A stretch of 64,000 nt of DNA from Microbacterium oleivorans (lineage in GTDB: Bacteria; Actinomycetota; Actinomycetes; Actinomycetales; Microbacteriaceae). Within the stretch, counting starts at the first letter, position 1. Each line of letters opens with the position of its first letter. The notes under the pieces were generated by a model. That model made no database searches. It was given only the letters and a program-made list of their open reading frames with translations, and was not told where the DNA came from. A program made the translations under genes and the position numbers. This document shows, one piece after another, positions 1-9,339 of the stretch. Location: NCBI RefSeq assembly GCF_001644225.1, contig NZ_LSTV01000001.1, forward strand, positions 1,242,005-1,306,004. Reading direction: 5' to 3'.

Positions 1-181
1 CGGAGCGCTCCGCGCCTTCACCGTCGCCCCGCGCGCACAGCGGGCCGCGGACGACGGGCGCGTCGACGACGAGCCCGCGACCGCGCAGAACGCAGCAGCG
101 ACGGAGGACGCTCCGGCGTCCGCCGCCCAGGACGCGTCCGACACGACGCCGCAGCCCGTGCTGGACGGCGCCGGACGCTGA
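1..181 (+). CDS. C-terminal end of a probable heme A synthase (partial)
   Basis: A reading frame enters the window and stops with TGA at 179-181. The 59 visible residues form a hydrophilic, Ala/Asp/Glu-rich tail (ending LDGAGR) with no recognisable domain. The call rests on context. In Microbacteriaceae the gene facing ctaB is usually ctaA/COX15, the heme A synthase that oxidises heme O, the product of the ctaB enzyme next door. The two genes converge with 22 bases between their stops. The tail itself does not prove the identity; any membrane protein with a disordered cytoplasmic C-terminus would look the same. Confidence 0.45.
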   Translation, partial: GALRAFTVAPRAQRAADDGRVDDEPATAQNAAATEDAPASAAQDASDTTPQPVLDGAGR

Positions 182-203
182 TCGCCTCGATCGGCCCGCT
201 GCG

Positions 204-1130
204 TCAGAAGGGCAGCAGCGGGTCGATCGCGATCGCGACGAACAGCAGGGTCAGGTACGTGATCGACGCGTGGAACACGCGCATCGGACGGACCTTCTCA
301 CCGCGGACGGCGCGCGCGTAGAGCACGTGGGACTCGTAGATGAACCAGCCGCCCAGCACGAGAGCCGACGCGGTGTAGACGAGGCCCATCGGCGCGACGG
401 GGATCAGCAGGAGAGAGCTCGCCACCGTCGCCCACGCGTAGAGGATGACCTGGAGTCCCACCTGCGTGCCGTTGCGCGTCGCGCCCAGCATCGGGACGTC
501 CACCTCGGCGTAGTCGCCCTTGTACTTCATCGAGAGCGGCCAGTAGTGCGGCGGCGTCCAGAGGAACACCAGGAGGAAGAGGATGAACGGGGTCCACGTG
601 AGCGACCCGGTGACGGCCGACCAGCCGATGATGACCGGGAAGCACCCGGCGATCCCGCCCCAGACGATGTTCTGCTCGGTGCGACGCTTGAGCAGGATCG
701 TGTAGATCACGACGTAGAAGAAGATGGCGCCGGCGCTGAGGGCCGCCGCGACCCAGTTGGTGAAGAACCAGAGCCAGACCGTCGAGACGACGGCGAGGGT
801 CCACGAGAAGACGAGCGCCCCGCGCGGCGTGACCTCGCCCGTCACGAGCGGACGGTTCTCGGTCCGCTTCATGTGCGCGTCGATGTCGCGGTCCAGATAC
901 ATGTTGAAGGATGCCGCCGACCCGGCACTCATCGCACCGCCGACGACGGTGGCCAGGATCAACCAGAGATCGGGCAGTCCGTTCGCCGCGAGGAACATGA
1001 CCGGGATGGTCGTGACCAGCAGCAGCTCCAGGACGCGCGGCTTCGTCAACTGGACGTACGCGCGGACGGTGCGGCCGAACGACTGTCGAGCGGGCGCGGA
1101 TACGCGCGCGCCGGTGTCCGTGAGTGCCAT
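204..1130 (-). CDS. ctaB: Protoheme IX farnesyltransferase (heme O synthase)
   Basis: Integral membrane UbiA-family prenyltransferase, 308 aa. It transfers a farnesyl group to heme B to give heme O, on the path to heme A for the aa3 oxidase encoded at 38134-41210. The first Asp-rich substrate motif is visible at residues 76-95 ([20 protein letters not shown]). A second acidic loop ([11 protein letters not shown]) lies in the middle, and about eight or nine hydrophobic segments span the protein. Length is normal for the family. The ATG start follows an AGGGG-like ribosome site, and a TAGACT box lies about 29 bases upstream of the start. It is divergent from tkt. Confidence 0.95.
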   Translation of the reverse strand: MALTDTGARVSAPARQSFGRTVRAYVQLTKPRVLELLLVTTIPVMFLAANGLPDLWLILATVVGGAMSAGSAASFNMYLDRDIDAHMKRTENRPLVTGEVTPRGALVFSWTLAVVSTVWLWFFTNWVAAALSAGAIFFYVVIYTILLKRRTEQNIVWGGIAGCFPVIIGWSAVTGSLTWTPFILFLLVFLWTPPHYWPLSMKYKGDYAEVDVPMLGATRNGTQVGLQVILYAWATVASSLLLIPVAPMGLVYTASALVLGGWFIYESHVLYARAVRGEKVRPMRVFHASITYLTLLFVAIAIDPLLPF

Positions 1131-1158
1131 CGCCCCTGCCGTGTAGATCGTCCGATCG

Positions 1159-1164
1159 AGTCTA
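1159..1164 (-). promoter_or_regulatory. Probable -10 box of ctaB
   Basis: On the minus strand the hexamer reads TAGACT, matching the actinobacterial TANNNT -10 element. It would give a leader of roughly 20 bases containing an AGGGG ribosome site before the ctaB ATG. No clear -35 element is visible. Confidence 0.4.
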
Positions 1165-1265
1165 CGCCATCCCTCGGACGGGGTCCCTCCGCGCCCGCTC
1201 CCCGGCTTCGCTCACAGCGCACGTCACACAGCGTCGACCCGGCCTCGTCGAGGGGCTCGGATGGA

Positions 1266-1271
1266 TATGCT
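1266..1271 (+). promoter_or_regulatory. Possible -10 box of the tkt operon
   Basis: TATGCT lies 80 bases upstream of the tkt start in the 221-base divergent ctaB/tkt spacer. It is the best TANNNT match there. No convincing -35 hexamer lies 16-18 bases upstream, so the call is tentative. Confidence 0.3.
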
Positions 1272-1351
1272 GAAAATCCCGGCGTCAGGCGCCCCCTTCT
1301 TCTTCCTGGGAAGCGGACGCCCGCGCGGACTCACCGACGAAAGGCTTCCAG

Positions 1352-3433
1352 GTGTCAGAGCTGGTTTGGGACGAGATCGATCGGCGCGCGGTGGACACCG
1401 CGCGCGTGCTGGCGGCGGACGCCGTCGAGAAGGTCGGTAACGGCCACCCCGGAACGGCCATGAGCCTGGCCCCGGCCGCGTACCTGCTCTACCAGCGGGT
1501 GCTGCGCCACGACCCGACCGACACCCACTGGCTCGGACGCGATCGCTTCATCCTCTCCGCGGGCCACTCGTCGCTGACGCAGTACGTCCAGCTCTACCTC
1601 GGCGGCTTCGGGCTCGAGCTCGACGACCTCAAGGCGCTGCGTACGTGGGGCTCGCTGACCCCGGGACACCCCGAGTACGGACACACCAAGGGCGTCGAGA
1701 TCACGACCGGCCCGCTGGGTCAGGGCCTGGCCTCGGCCGTCGGCTTCGCGTACGCCGCCCGCTACGAGCGCGGTCTCTTCGACCCCGAGGCGGAGGCCGG
1801 CACGTCACCCTTCGACCACCACGTGTTCGTCATCGCCGGCGACGGCGACCTGCAGGAGGGTGTGACGGCCGAGGCCGGTTCGCTCGCCGGTCACCAGCAG
1901 CTCGGCAACCTCATCGCGGTCTACGACTCGAACCAGATCTCGATCGAGGACGACACGAACGTCGCCTTCACCGAAGACGTGCAGAAGCGCTACGAGGCGT
2001 ACGGCTGGCAGGTCCAGACGGTCGACTGGAAGAAGACGGGTGAATACGTCGAGGACGTCGCCGCCCTCTACGACGCGATCAAGGCGGCCAAGGCCGAGAC
2101 GTCGAAGCCCTCGCTCATCATCCTCAAGACGATCATCGGATGGCCCGCCCCGGGCAAGCAGAACACCGGCAAGATCCACGGTTCCGCGCTCGGCGCGGAC
2201 GAACTGGCCGCGACGAAGAAGGTGCTCGGCTTCGACCCCGAGCAGAGCTTCGCCGTCGCCGACGACGTGATCGCGCACACGCGCGCCCTCGCCGAGCGCG
2301 GTGCCGCCGACCGTGCCGCCTGGCAGGAGTCCTTCGATGCCTGGGCCGCGGCGAACCCCGAGCGCAAGGCGCTGCTCGACCGTCTCGAAGCGGCCACGCT
2401 GCCCGAGGGCATCGAGGACGCACTCCCCGTGTTCGAGCCCGGCAAGGACGTCTCCACGCGCGCCGCATCCGGACTCGTCATCAACGCCCTCGCCGCCGAG
2501 CTGCCCGAGCTGTGGGGCGGATCCGCGGACCTCGCGGAGTCCAACCTCACGACGATCAAGGACGCCAAGAGCTTCATCCCGGCCGAGTGGTCGACCCACG
2601 AGTGGTCGGGCGACCCCTACGGGCGCGTGCTGCACTTCGGCATCCGCGAGCACGCGATGGGCGCCATCGTCAACGGCATCAAGCTGCACGGTCCGACCCG
2701 CCCCTTCGGCGGTACGTTCCTGATCTTCAGCGACTACATGCGTCCCGCCGTGCGCCTCGCCGCCCTCATGGACATCCCCTCGGTGTTCGTCTGGACCCAC
2801 GACTCGGTCGCCCTCGGTGAGGACGGCCCAACGCACCAGCCGATCGAGCAGCTGGCGACCCTGCGGCTCATCCCGAACTTCACGGTCGTCCGTCCCGCCG
2901 ACGCCAACGAGACCGCTGCGGCGTGGCTCGAGATCCTGCGCCGCCAGGGCGGTCCGACCGGCATCGCGCTGACGCGTCAGAACATCGCGGTCTTCCCGCG
3001 CGGCGAGAACGGTTTCGCCACGACCGAGGGAGTCGCGAAGGGTGCGTACACCCTGCTCGAGGCGCCCGAGGGCGAGCCCGACGTGATCCTCATCGCGACC
3101 GGCTCCGAGGTCCAGCTGGCCGTCGCCGCCCGCGAGACGCTCGCCGCCGAAGGGATCGGCGCGCGCGTCGTGTCGGCTCCGAGCCTCGAGTGGTTCGCGG
3201 AGCAGGATGCCGCCTACCGCGAGTCCGTGCTCCCGGCATCCGTCAAGGCGCGTGTCTCGGTCGAGGCCGGCGCGACCGGCCTGTGGCGCGGCATCGTCGG
3301 CGACAGCGGACGCACCGTCGGCATCGACCACTTCGGCGCCTCCGCCGACTACAAGACCCTGTTCGAGAAGTTCGGCGTCACCGCCGATGCGGTCGTCGAA
3401 GCGGCCCGCGCAACCGTCAAGGAGAACGCATGA
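1352..3433 (+). CDS. tkt: Transketolase
   Basis: Thiamine-diphosphate enzyme of the non-oxidative pentose phosphate pathway; it moves two-carbon ketol units between sugar phosphates. 693 aa, full length. The ThDP-binding motif runs from GDGD at residues 163-166 to N194 (DSNQISI). Substrate-loop histidines are visible (GHPGTAMS near 31, GHSS near 71). The central pyrimidine-binding domain shows the [14 protein letters not shown] stretch and is followed by the C-terminal domain. The start is GTG at 1352, eight bases after an AAAGG site. First gene of a five-gene operon; its TGA overlaps the tal ATG by four bases (ATGA). Confidence 0.97.
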   Translation: MSELVWDEIDRRAVDTARVLAADAVEKVGNGHPGTAMSLAPAAYLLYQRVLRHDPTDTHWLGRDRFILSAGHSSLTQYVQLYLGGFGLELDDLKALRTWGSLTPGHPEYGHTKGVEITTGPLGQGLASAVGFAYAARYERGLFDPEAEAGTSPFDHHVFVIAGDGDLQEGVTAEAGSLAGHQQLGNLIAVYDSNQISIEDDTNVAFTEDVQKRYEAYGWQVQTVDWKKTGEYVEDVAALYDAIKAAKAETSKPSLIILKTIIGWPAPGKQNTGKIHGSALGADELAATKKVLGFDPEQSFAVADDVIAHTRALAERGAADRAAWQESFDAWAAANPERKALLDRLEAATLPEGIEDALPVFEPGKDVSTRAASGLVINALAAELPELWGGSADLAESNLTTIKDAKSFIPAEWSTHEWSGDPYGRVLHFGIREHAMGAIVNGIKLHGPTRPFGGTFLIFSDYMRPAVRLAALMDIPSVFVWTHDSVALGEDGPTHQPIEQLATLRLIPNFTVVRPADANETAAAWLEILRRQGGPTGIALTRQNIAVFPRGENGFATTEGVAKGAYTLLEAPEGEPDVILIATGSEVQLAVAARETLAAEGIGARVVSAPSLEWFAEQDAAYRESVLPASVKARVSVEAGATGLWRGIVGDSGRTVGIDHFGASADYKTLFEKFGVTADAVVEAARATVKENA

Positions 3434-4542
3434 GCACCCCCACCGAGGACCTGTCCGGCGCCGGCGTCAGCATCTGGCTCGACGACCTGTCGCGATCGCG
3501 GATCGACACCGGCAACCTGGCGCAGCTGATCGAGACGCGTGACGTCGTCGGCGTCACCACCAACCCGTCGATCTTCCAGGCCGCCATCGGCAACACGGAG
3601 GACGACTCGTACGATGCGCCGCTCCAGGCCCTCGCGGCCCAGGGCGCCGACGTCGACACCGCGATCTTCGAGATCACGACCACCGACGTCCGCGACGCGG
3701 CCGACATCTTCCGTCCGGTCTTCGACCGCACGAACGGCGTCGACGGCCGGGTCTCGATCGAGGTCTCCCCCGACCTCGCCCACGACACCGACGCGACGGT
3801 GGCGCAGGCGAAGGAACTGTGGGCGAAGGTCGACCGGCCGAACACGCTCATCAAGATCCCCGCGACGCTCGCCGGTCTCCCGGCGATCAGCGCCGTCCTG
3901 GCAGAGGGCATCTCGGTCAACGTCACCCTGATCTTCAGCCTCGAGCGGTACGCGGCGGTCATCGACGCCTACCTCGAGGGCGTGCGCCGGGCGAAGGAGA
4001 ACGGGCACGACATCGCCACCATCCACTCGGTGGCGTCGTTCTTCGTCTCGCGCGTGGACACCGAGGTCGACAAGCGTCTCGAGGCGATCGGCACGGACGC
4101 GGCGGCATCCCTCAAGGGCAAGGCCGGGATCGCGAACGCCCGACTCGCCTACGAGCTCTTCGAGAAGCGGTTCGCCGAGCCGGCCGCCCTCGAGCTCATC
4201 GCGGCGGGCGCGAACGTCCAGCGCCCCCTGTGGGCGTCGACGGGCGTCAAGGACCCGGCGCTCCCCGACACCCTCTACGTCACCGAGCTCGTCGCTCCCG
4301 GCACCGTCAACACGATGCCCGAGAAGACACTCGAGGCGACCTTCGATCACGGGAAGATCACCGGCGACACCGTGACCGGGTCGTACGAGGACGCCCACCG
4401 TGTCTTCGACCAGCTCGCCGAGGCGGGCATCGATCTGGTGGACGTCACCCAGGTCCTCGAGGACGAGGGTGTCGAGAAGTTCATCGTCTCGTGGCACGAC
4501 CTGCAGGGCACGGTGCGCACGGCCCTCGACAGCGCACGCTGA
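3430..4542 (+). CDS. tal: Transaldolase
   Basis: Transfers a dihydroxyacetone unit from sedoheptulose-7-phosphate to glyceraldehyde-3-phosphate, linking the pentose phosphate pathway to glycolysis. 370 aa, the long actinobacterial TalB-type. The Schiff-base lysine is K142 in [11 protein letters not shown], and the early signature [12 protein letters not shown] is at 41-53. The start is the ATG inside the tkt stop (ATGA overlap), which implies translational coupling; GGAGAAC upstream serves as ribosome site. Only three bases separate its stop from zwf. Confidence 0.97.
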   Translation: MSTPTEDLSGAGVSIWLDDLSRSRIDTGNLAQLIETRDVVGVTTNPSIFQAAIGNTEDDSYDAPLQALAAQGADVDTAIFEITTTDVRDAADIFRPVFDRTNGVDGRVSIEVSPDLAHDTDATVAQAKELWAKVDRPNTLIKIPATLAGLPAISAVLAEGISVNVTLIFSLERYAAVIDAYLEGVRRAKENGHDIATIHSVASFFVSRVDTEVDKRLEAIGTDAAASLKGKAGIANARLAYELFEKRFAEPAALELIAAGANVQRPLWASTGVKDPALPDTLYVTELVAPGTVNTMPEKTLEATFDHGKITGDTVTGSYEDAHRVFDQLAEAGIDLVDVTQVLEDEGVEKFIVSWHDLQGTVRTALDSAR

Positions 4543-4545
4543 CCG

Positions 4546-6093
4546 ATGGCTGCGGAGATCTCGCGGGGGAACAACCCCCTCCGCGATCCGGATGATCGGC
4601 GCCTCAACCGCATCGCGGGACCCAGCGCGCTCGTGATCTTCGGCGTGACGGGCGACCTGTCGCGCAAGAAGCTCATGCCGGCGGTGTACGACCTCGCGAA
4701 CCGGGGGCTGCTCCCCCCCGGGTTCGCGCTGGTCGGTTTCGCCCGACGCGACTGGGAGGACCAGGACTTCGCGAAGGTCGTCTACGACGCGGTGCGGCAG
4801 CACGCGCGCACGCCCTTCCGCGAGGAGACGTGGAACCAGCTGCTTCAGGGCATCCGCTTCGTGCAGGGCGAGTTCGACGACGCGGCATCCTTCGCCCGGC
4901 TCCGCGAGACCGTGGAGCGTCTCGACACCGAGCGCGGCACCATGGGAAACCACGCGTACTACCTCTCGATCCCGCCGAAGGACTTCCCGGTCGTCGCACG
5001 CCAGCTGCGCGACTCCGGCCTCGTCGACGAGACGGCGGACGGGGACACCTGGCGACGCGTCGTCATCGAGAAGCCGTTCGGCAGCGATCTGCAGACCGCC
5101 CGCGAGCTGAACGAAGCCCTCGAGGTCGCCTTCCCGGCCGACGCCATCTTCCGGATCGACCACTACCTCGGCAAGGAGACGGTCCAGAACATCCTGGCGC
5201 TGCGCTTCGCGAACGAGCTCTACGAGCCGCTCTGGAACGCGAACTACGTCGACCACGTGCAGATCACGATGGCCGAGGACATCGGCGTCGGCGGTCGCGC
5301 GGGATACTACGACGGCATCGGCGCGGCGCGCGACGTCATCCAGAACCACCTCCTGCAGCTGCTCGCGCTGACCGCGATGGAGGAGCCCATCTCGCTCGAC
5401 GCGGAGCACCTCCGCGCCGAGAAGGAGAAGGTCCTCGCCGCGGTCAAGCTCCCCGACGACCTGTCCACCGCCACCGCGCGCGGGCAGTACGCGGGCGGCT
5501 GGCAGGGCGGCGAAGAGGTCACCGGCTTCCTCGACGAGGACGGCATGGACCCGCAGTCGCGGACCGAGACCTACGCCGCCATCAAGCTCGAGATCGCCAC
5601 CCGACGCTGGAACGGTGTGCCGTTCTACCTGCGCACGGGTAAGCGCCTCGGTCGCCGTGTCACCGAGATCGCGGTCGTCTTCAAGCACACCCCGCCGCTG
5701 CTGTTCCTGCGCTCGCAGGCGCTGCAGCTCGGGCAGAACGCCCTCGTCATCCGCATCCAGCCCGACGAGGGCGTGACCCTCCGTTTCGGGTCCAAGGTCC
5801 CGGGCGCGGGCAACGAGGTGCGCGACGTCACGATGGACTTCGGCTACGGCCACGCCTTCACCGAGTCGAGCCCCGAGGCCTACGAACGCCTCATCCTCGA
5901 CGTCCTCCTGGGCGACCCGCCGCTGTTCCCCCGTCATGAGGAGGTCGAGCTGTCCTGGCGCATCCTCGACCCCGTCGAGCAGTACTGGGCGGAGCAGGAC
6001 GAGCCGCTCGAGCAGTACTCCCCCGGATCCTGGGGTCCCCCGTCCGCCGATGAGCTCCTGGCCCGCGACGGCCGCGTCTGGAGGCGCCCATGA
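4546..6093 (+). CDS. zwf: Glucose-6-phosphate 1-dehydrogenase
   Basis: Oxidises glucose-6-phosphate to 6-phosphogluconolactone with NAD(P)+, the entry step of the oxidative pentose phosphate pathway. 515 aa, normal length. The Rossmann nucleotide motif GVTGDLSRKK is at residues 33-42. The active-site signature RIDHYLGK is at 203-210, with the substrate lysine and catalytic histidine. The ATG follows the tal stop by three bases. The stop overlaps opcA (ATGA), whose product is the assembly or activation factor of this enzyme in actinobacteria. Confidence 0.97.
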   Translation: MAAEISRGNNPLRDPDDRRLNRIAGPSALVIFGVTGDLSRKKLMPAVYDLANRGLLPPGFALVGFARRDWEDQDFAKVVYDAVRQHARTPFREETWNQLLQGIRFVQGEFDDAASFARLRETVERLDTERGTMGNHAYYLSIPPKDFPVVARQLRDSGLVDETADGDTWRRVVIEKPFGSDLQTARELNEALEVAFPADAIFRIDHYLGKETVQNILALRFANELYEPLWNANYVDHVQITMAEDIGVGGRAGYYDGIGAARDVIQNHLLQLLALTAMEEPISLDAEHLRAEKEKVLAAVKLPDDLSTATARGQYAGGWQGGEEVTGFLDEDGMDPQSRTETYAAIKLEIATRRWNGVPFYLRTGKRLGRRVTEIAVVFKHTPPLLFLRSQALQLGQNALVIRIQPDEGVTLRFGSKVPGAGNEVRDVTMDFGYGHAFTESSPEAYERLILDVLLGDPPLFPRHEEVELSWRILDPVEQYWAEQDEPLEQYSPGSWGPPSADELLARDGRVWRRP

Positions 6094-7022
6094 TCGTCGA
6101 CCTGCCCGACACCACGGTGTCCACGATCGCGAAGAAGCTCGTGAGCGTGCGCGAGGAGGGCGGCGCCGTCGCCCTCGGGCGCGTGCTGACCCTCGTCATC
6201 GTCTCCACGGGGGGCTTCGACGAGGAGGCCATCGACGCCGCGAACGCCGCCTCGCGCGAGCACCCGATGCGCGTCATCGTCCTGGTCGTCCAGCCCGACG
6301 CCCCAACCGGGCTCGACGCGCAGATCCGCGTCGGCGGCGACGCCGGTGCGAGCGAGGTGGTCGTCCTCCGCGCCCGGGGTGCGGCGGCCGGCAACCAGGA
6401 GAGCCTCGTCAACGGCCTCCTCCTCCCCGACGCTCCCGTCGTGGCCTGGTGGCCCGACGATCCGCCCACCGACCCCGCGCACTCCGCGATCGGTCGCATG
6501 GCGCAGCGGCGGATCACGGATGCCTCGACGAAGCCGTTCGCCAAGGACCGGCTCGCGCAGCTCGGCTCCGTCTACGCGCCCGGTGACACGGATCTGGCGT
6601 GGACGCGGCTCACCCACTGGCGCGAGCAGCTCGCCGCCGTCCTCGACCAGCCGCCGTACGAGCCCGTCACGGCCGTGACGGTCGTCGGTGCGGGCAGCTC
6701 GCCCTCCACCGGGCTGCTGGCCGCGTGGCTGCGGATGAAGCTCGATGTGCCGGTCGAATGGCACTACACGGACGAGCACGAGTGGGCCCACGGCATCCGC
6801 TCGGTCACCCTCTCGCGGGGCTCCGGTGACATCGTCCTCGAACGCTCGAGCGCCACGGACGCGACCCTCACTCAGCCCGGCCAGCCGACGCACGACATCG
6901 TGCTGCCGCGGCGATCCCTGCGCGAGTGCCTCGCGGAGGAGCTGCGCCGTCTCGATCCCGACCTCTTGTATGGTCGAGTCATCACCGAAGGGTGGGAGCT
7001 CCTCGACCCTCCCACGAGGTAG
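6090..7022 (+). CDS. opcA: OpcA, glucose-6-phosphate dehydrogenase assembly protein
   Basis: 310 aa. OpcA proteins occur in cyanobacteria and actinobacteria and are needed for the active oligomer of the zwf product. The N-terminus (MIVDLPDTTVSTIAKKLVSVREEGG) and the middle VAWWPDDPP patch are typical of the actinobacterial family. The protein is soluble, with no signal or membrane segment. It starts within the zwf stop codon (ATGA), so it is probably translated stoichiometrically with zwf. Seven bases separate its stop from pgl. Confidence 0.93.
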   Translation: MIVDLPDTTVSTIAKKLVSVREEGGAVALGRVLTLVIVSTGGFDEEAIDAANAASREHPMRVIVLVVQPDAPTGLDAQIRVGGDAGASEVVVLRARGAAAGNQESLVNGLLLPDAPVVAWWPDDPPTDPAHSAIGRMAQRRITDASTKPFAKDRLAQLGSVYAPGDTDLAWTRLTHWREQLAAVLDQPPYEPVTAVTVVGAGSSPSTGLLAAWLRMKLDVPVEWHYTDEHEWAHGIRSVTLSRGSGDIVLERSSATDATLTQPGQPTHDIVLPRRSLRECLAEELRRLDPDLLYGRVITEGWELLDPPTR

Positions 7023-7029
7023 GAGTCGC

Positions 7030-7809
7030 ATGTCGGAGTTCCGCGCGGAGAAGCGCGTCGTCGTCCGTCCTGACGCGCAGACGTTGGCCCGAGGGGTCGC
7101 GAAGCGCTTCTTCCAGCGGGTCTCCGCCCGAGCCGCCGAGGGCAAGACGACGCACATCCTGCTGACCGGGGGCACCGCCGGCACGGCCGTGCTGCACGCG
7201 GCGGGCGAGAGCGATCGCCGGCGGGAGGTGGACTGGTCGAACGTCCACTTCTGGTGGGGGGACGAGCGTTTCGTCCCGGCGGGCGATCCGGAGCGGAACG
7301 AGACGGCGGCACGCGCCGCGTTCCTCGACCACATCGACGTCCCGGCGGCGAACATCCACCCGATCGCCGCCTCCGACGGCGGTCGCAGCCATGACGAAGC
7401 GGCCGCCGACTACGCGGCGGAGCTGGCCTCGTTCGCCGCCGAGGACCAGCCCTGGCCACGGTTCACCCTGGCGTTCCTGGGCGTCGGACCCGACGGACAC
7501 ATCGCATCCCTCTTCCCGGATCGCAGCGAGATCTCCGACACCGAGCACGCCGTCCTCCCGGTGCGACACTCCCCCGTGCCGCCGTCCGAGCGGATCACCC
7601 TGACCCGCCCGGTGATCAACTCGTCCCGGCGCGTGTGGTTGGTCCTCCCCGGCACCGACAAAGCGTCTGCGCTGGGCTTGGCGCTCGCCGGCGCGAGCTA
7701 CCACTCCGTTCCCGCCGCCGGGGCGAAGGGGCGCAAGCAGACGGTGTTCTTCGTCGACGAGGCCGCCGCGCAGGGCGTGCCCGAAGAACTGATCGACCCC
7801 GAGTTCTGA
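7030..7809 (+). CDS. pgl: 6-phosphogluconolactonase
   Basis: Hydrolyses 6-phosphogluconolactone, the product of the zwf enzyme, to 6-phosphogluconate. 259 aa, DevB/SOL type of the glucosamine-6-phosphate isomerase fold. The family signatures are visible: LTGGTAG near residue 40 (phosphate loop), WWGDERFVP near 75 and LGVGPDGHIASLFP near 153. I chose the ATG at 7030, which has AGGAG about six bases upstream. It is the last gene of the tkt operon and converges on rbpA with 36 bases between stops. No strong terminator hairpin is visible there. Confidence 0.95.
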   Translation: MSEFRAEKRVVVRPDAQTLARGVAKRFFQRVSARAAEGKTTHILLTGGTAGTAVLHAAGESDRRREVDWSNVHFWWGDERFVPAGDPERNETAARAAFLDHIDVPAANIHPIAASDGGRSHDEAAADYAAELASFAAEDQPWPRFTLAFLGVGPDGHIASLFPDRSEISDTEHAVLPVRHSPVPPSERITLTRPVINSSRRVWLVLPGTDKASALGLALAGASYHSVPAAGAKGRKQTVFFVDEAAAQGVPEELIDPEF

Positions 7810-7845
7810 GCGAACCCGGGGTCGTATCGGTGTGGAAGGCGGCGA

Positions 7846-8202
7846 TCAGTCCTGACCGCGGCGCTCCCGAAGCTGCTTGAGGGCGTCGTCCAGGATCGAC
7901 TCCGCCTCCTCGTCCGTGCGACGCTCCTTCACGTATGCGAGGTGCGTCTTGTAGGGCTCGGTCTTGGCGAGCGCGGGCGGGTTCGCCTTGTCGCGACCGG
8001 CCGGGAGGCCCGAGTGCGGCGAGTCGATCGTCTCGGGGATCTCCTCCTCCGAGATGCCGGCCGCGAAGTAGCGCACCGTCTCGTTACCGAGTGCGTCCCA
8101 GTACGAGACGGCCACACGGTCGGCATGGTGACCGTGGTCCTGCTCCCCCATCGGTCCGGCACCGACGCGGGTGCCCCGGATCGCGTTGCCCCCGGTCGCC
8201 AT
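7846..8202 (-). CDS. rbpA: RNA polymerase-binding protein RbpA
   Basis: Actinobacteria-specific protein that binds the principal sigma factor and RNA polymerase and stabilises the open promoter complex. 118 aa. The N-terminal MATGGNAIRGTRVGAGPMGE is characteristic. It is followed by the core with YWDALGNETVRYFAAG and the C-terminal sigma-interacting stretch with KTHLAYVKERR. I chose the ATG at 8202, which overlaps the secG stop by one base (TGATG). The frame is open further upstream, but only because it reads through secG. The coupling to secG suggests a two-gene operon. Confidence 0.95.
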   Translation of the reverse strand: MATGGNAIRGTRVGAGPMGEQDHGHHADRVAVSYWDALGNETVRYFAAGISEEEIPETIDSPHSGLPAGRDKANPPALAKTEPYKTHLAYVKERRTDEEAESILDDALKQLRERRGQD

Positions 8203-8450
8203 CAGATGCTCTGGAACTTCGTGATGAGGCCCAGCGCGACGATCGCGACGAACCAGACGAGTGCGAGCACGACCGTGAAGCGGTTGAGGTTGCGCTCGGC
8301 GAGGCCCGAGGACCCCATCGCCGAACTCATGCCGCCGCCGAACATGTCGGAGAGGCCGCCGCCGCGCCCCTTGTGCAGGAGGATCAGGAGAGTGAGCAGG
8401 AGGCTGGTGAGTCCCAGCAGCACCTGCAGCACAAGCTGGAGGATGTCCAC
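8202..8450 (-). CDS. secG: Preprotein translocase subunit SecG
   Basis: Small accessory subunit of the SecYEG channel, 82 aa. Two hydrophobic helices (about residues 4-24 and 57-77) flank the conserved Gly-rich cytosolic loop HKGRGGGLSDMFGGG. The start codon is GTG. The stop overlaps the rbpA start. A strong terminator separates it from tpiA, and a TATACT box just beyond that suggests its own promoter. Confidence 0.95.
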   Translation of the reverse strand: MDILQLVLQVLLGLTSLLLTLLILLHKGRGGGLSDMFGGGMSSAMGSSGLAERNLNRFTVVLALVWFVAIVALGLITKFQSI

Positions 8451-8497
8451 AGTCGTTGAAAGCCTTTCGGGTCGCCGAGTCGCTCAGCGCTCGCACG

Positions 8498-8503
8498 AGT
8501 ATA
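8498..8503 (-). promoter_or_regulatory. Probable -10 box of secG-rbpA
   Basis: TATACT on the minus strand is close to the consensus TATAAT. It lies 47 bases before the secG GTG and just past the tpiA terminator, which fits independent transcription of secG-rbpA. The -35 region would fall inside the terminator stem. Confidence 0.45.
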
Positions 8504-8507
8504 CCGG

Positions 8508-8545
8508 CTGAGCGGTGCGACGCCGCGAGGCGCCGCACCGCTCAG
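8508..8545 (-). terminator. Terminator after gap-pgk-tpiA
   Basis: A 17-bp stem with one mismatch (arms 8508-8524 and 8529-8545) and a GCGA loop begins two bases after the tpiA stop. There is no T-run after it, as is common in high-GC actinobacteria. Confidence 0.65.
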
Positions 8546-8547
8546 GA

Positions 8548-9339
8548 TCACACGCCGACGTGCTTCTGGTAGCGGATGATGGCGGCGAACTCGTCGGCGA
8601 GGAGGCTCGCTCCTCCGACGAGGGCGCCGTCGACATCGGGTTCGCGCATGAAGCTCGCGATGTTGCCGGACTTCACCGATCCGCCGTAGAGGATGCGGGT
8701 GCGCTCGGCCGCGGCATCCCCGAGGCTCTCGGAGAGCACCGTACGCAGCGCGGCGCACACTTCCTGCGCCTGCTCGGGCGACGCGACCTGTCCGGTCCCG
8801 ATGGCCCAGACCGGCTCGTAGGCGACCACGACGTCCGCGTCCGAGGGCACACCCTCGAGCGCGGCGCGGAGCTGAGCGACCGACACGGCGGTCGGGCCGG
8901 ACTCCTCGCGCTGCTCGAGCGTCTCGCCCACGCAGATCACCGGCACGAGCCCGTGACGCAGCGCGGCCTGCACCTTCGCGGCGACGACCTCGTCGGTCTC
9001 GCCGTGGTACTCGCGTCGCTCGGAGTGACCGATGATCACGAAGTCGACGTCGAGCTTCTTCAGGAACGCTCCCGAGACCTCACCCGTGTAGGCGCCCGAG
9101 TCCTTCGTCGACACGTCCTGCGCACCGAGGGCGAACGGGATCTTGTCGGCGTCGATGAGCGTCTGCACCGTGCGGATGTCGGTGAACGGCGGGAACACCG
9201 CGACCTCGACCGAGTCGGTCTCGTGCGCGGCATCCTTCAGCGTCCAGTGCAGCTTCTGGACGAACGCGACCGCCTGCAGGTGGTCGAGGTTCATCTTCCA
9301 GTTGCCGGCGATGAGGGGCTTGCGGGTCACGCTTCCCAT
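8548..9339 (-). CDS. tpiA: Triosephosphate isomerase
   Basis: Interconverts dihydroxyacetone phosphate and glyceraldehyde-3-phosphate. TIM barrel, 263 aa. Catalytic motifs are present: NWKMN near residue 13 (Lys), GHSERR near 105 (His) and [11 protein letters not shown] near 175 (Glu), with the phosphate loop [10 protein letters not shown] near 220. The ATG at 9339 has GGAG eight bases upstream and overlaps the end of pgk by 13 bases. A GTG at 9330 that overlaps the pgk TGA (GTGA) is an alternative. Last gene of gap-pgk-tpiA. Confidence 0.96.
   Translation of the reverse strand: MGSVTRKPLIAGNWKMNLDHLQAVAFVQKLHWTLKDAAHETDSVEVAVFPPFTDIRTVQTLIDADKIPFALGAQDVSTKDSGAYTGEVSGAFLKKLDVDFVIIGHSERREYHGETDEVVAAKVQAALRHGLVPVICVGETLEQREESGPTAVSVAQLRAALEGVPSDADVVVAYEPVWAIGTGQVASPEQAQEVCAALRTVLSESLGDAAAERTRILYGGSVKSGNIASFMREPDVDGALVGGASLLADEFAAIIRYQKHVGV

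Noticed and set aside
3349..5937. Long minus-strand open frame opposite tal and zwf
   Set aside because: Composition of an antisense shadow (Val/Asp/Arg/Glu runs) with no motif; both plus-strand genes are full length and certain.
7810..7845. Terminator between pgl and rbpA
   Set aside because: No stem longer than a few base pairs can be drawn in the 36-base spacer.
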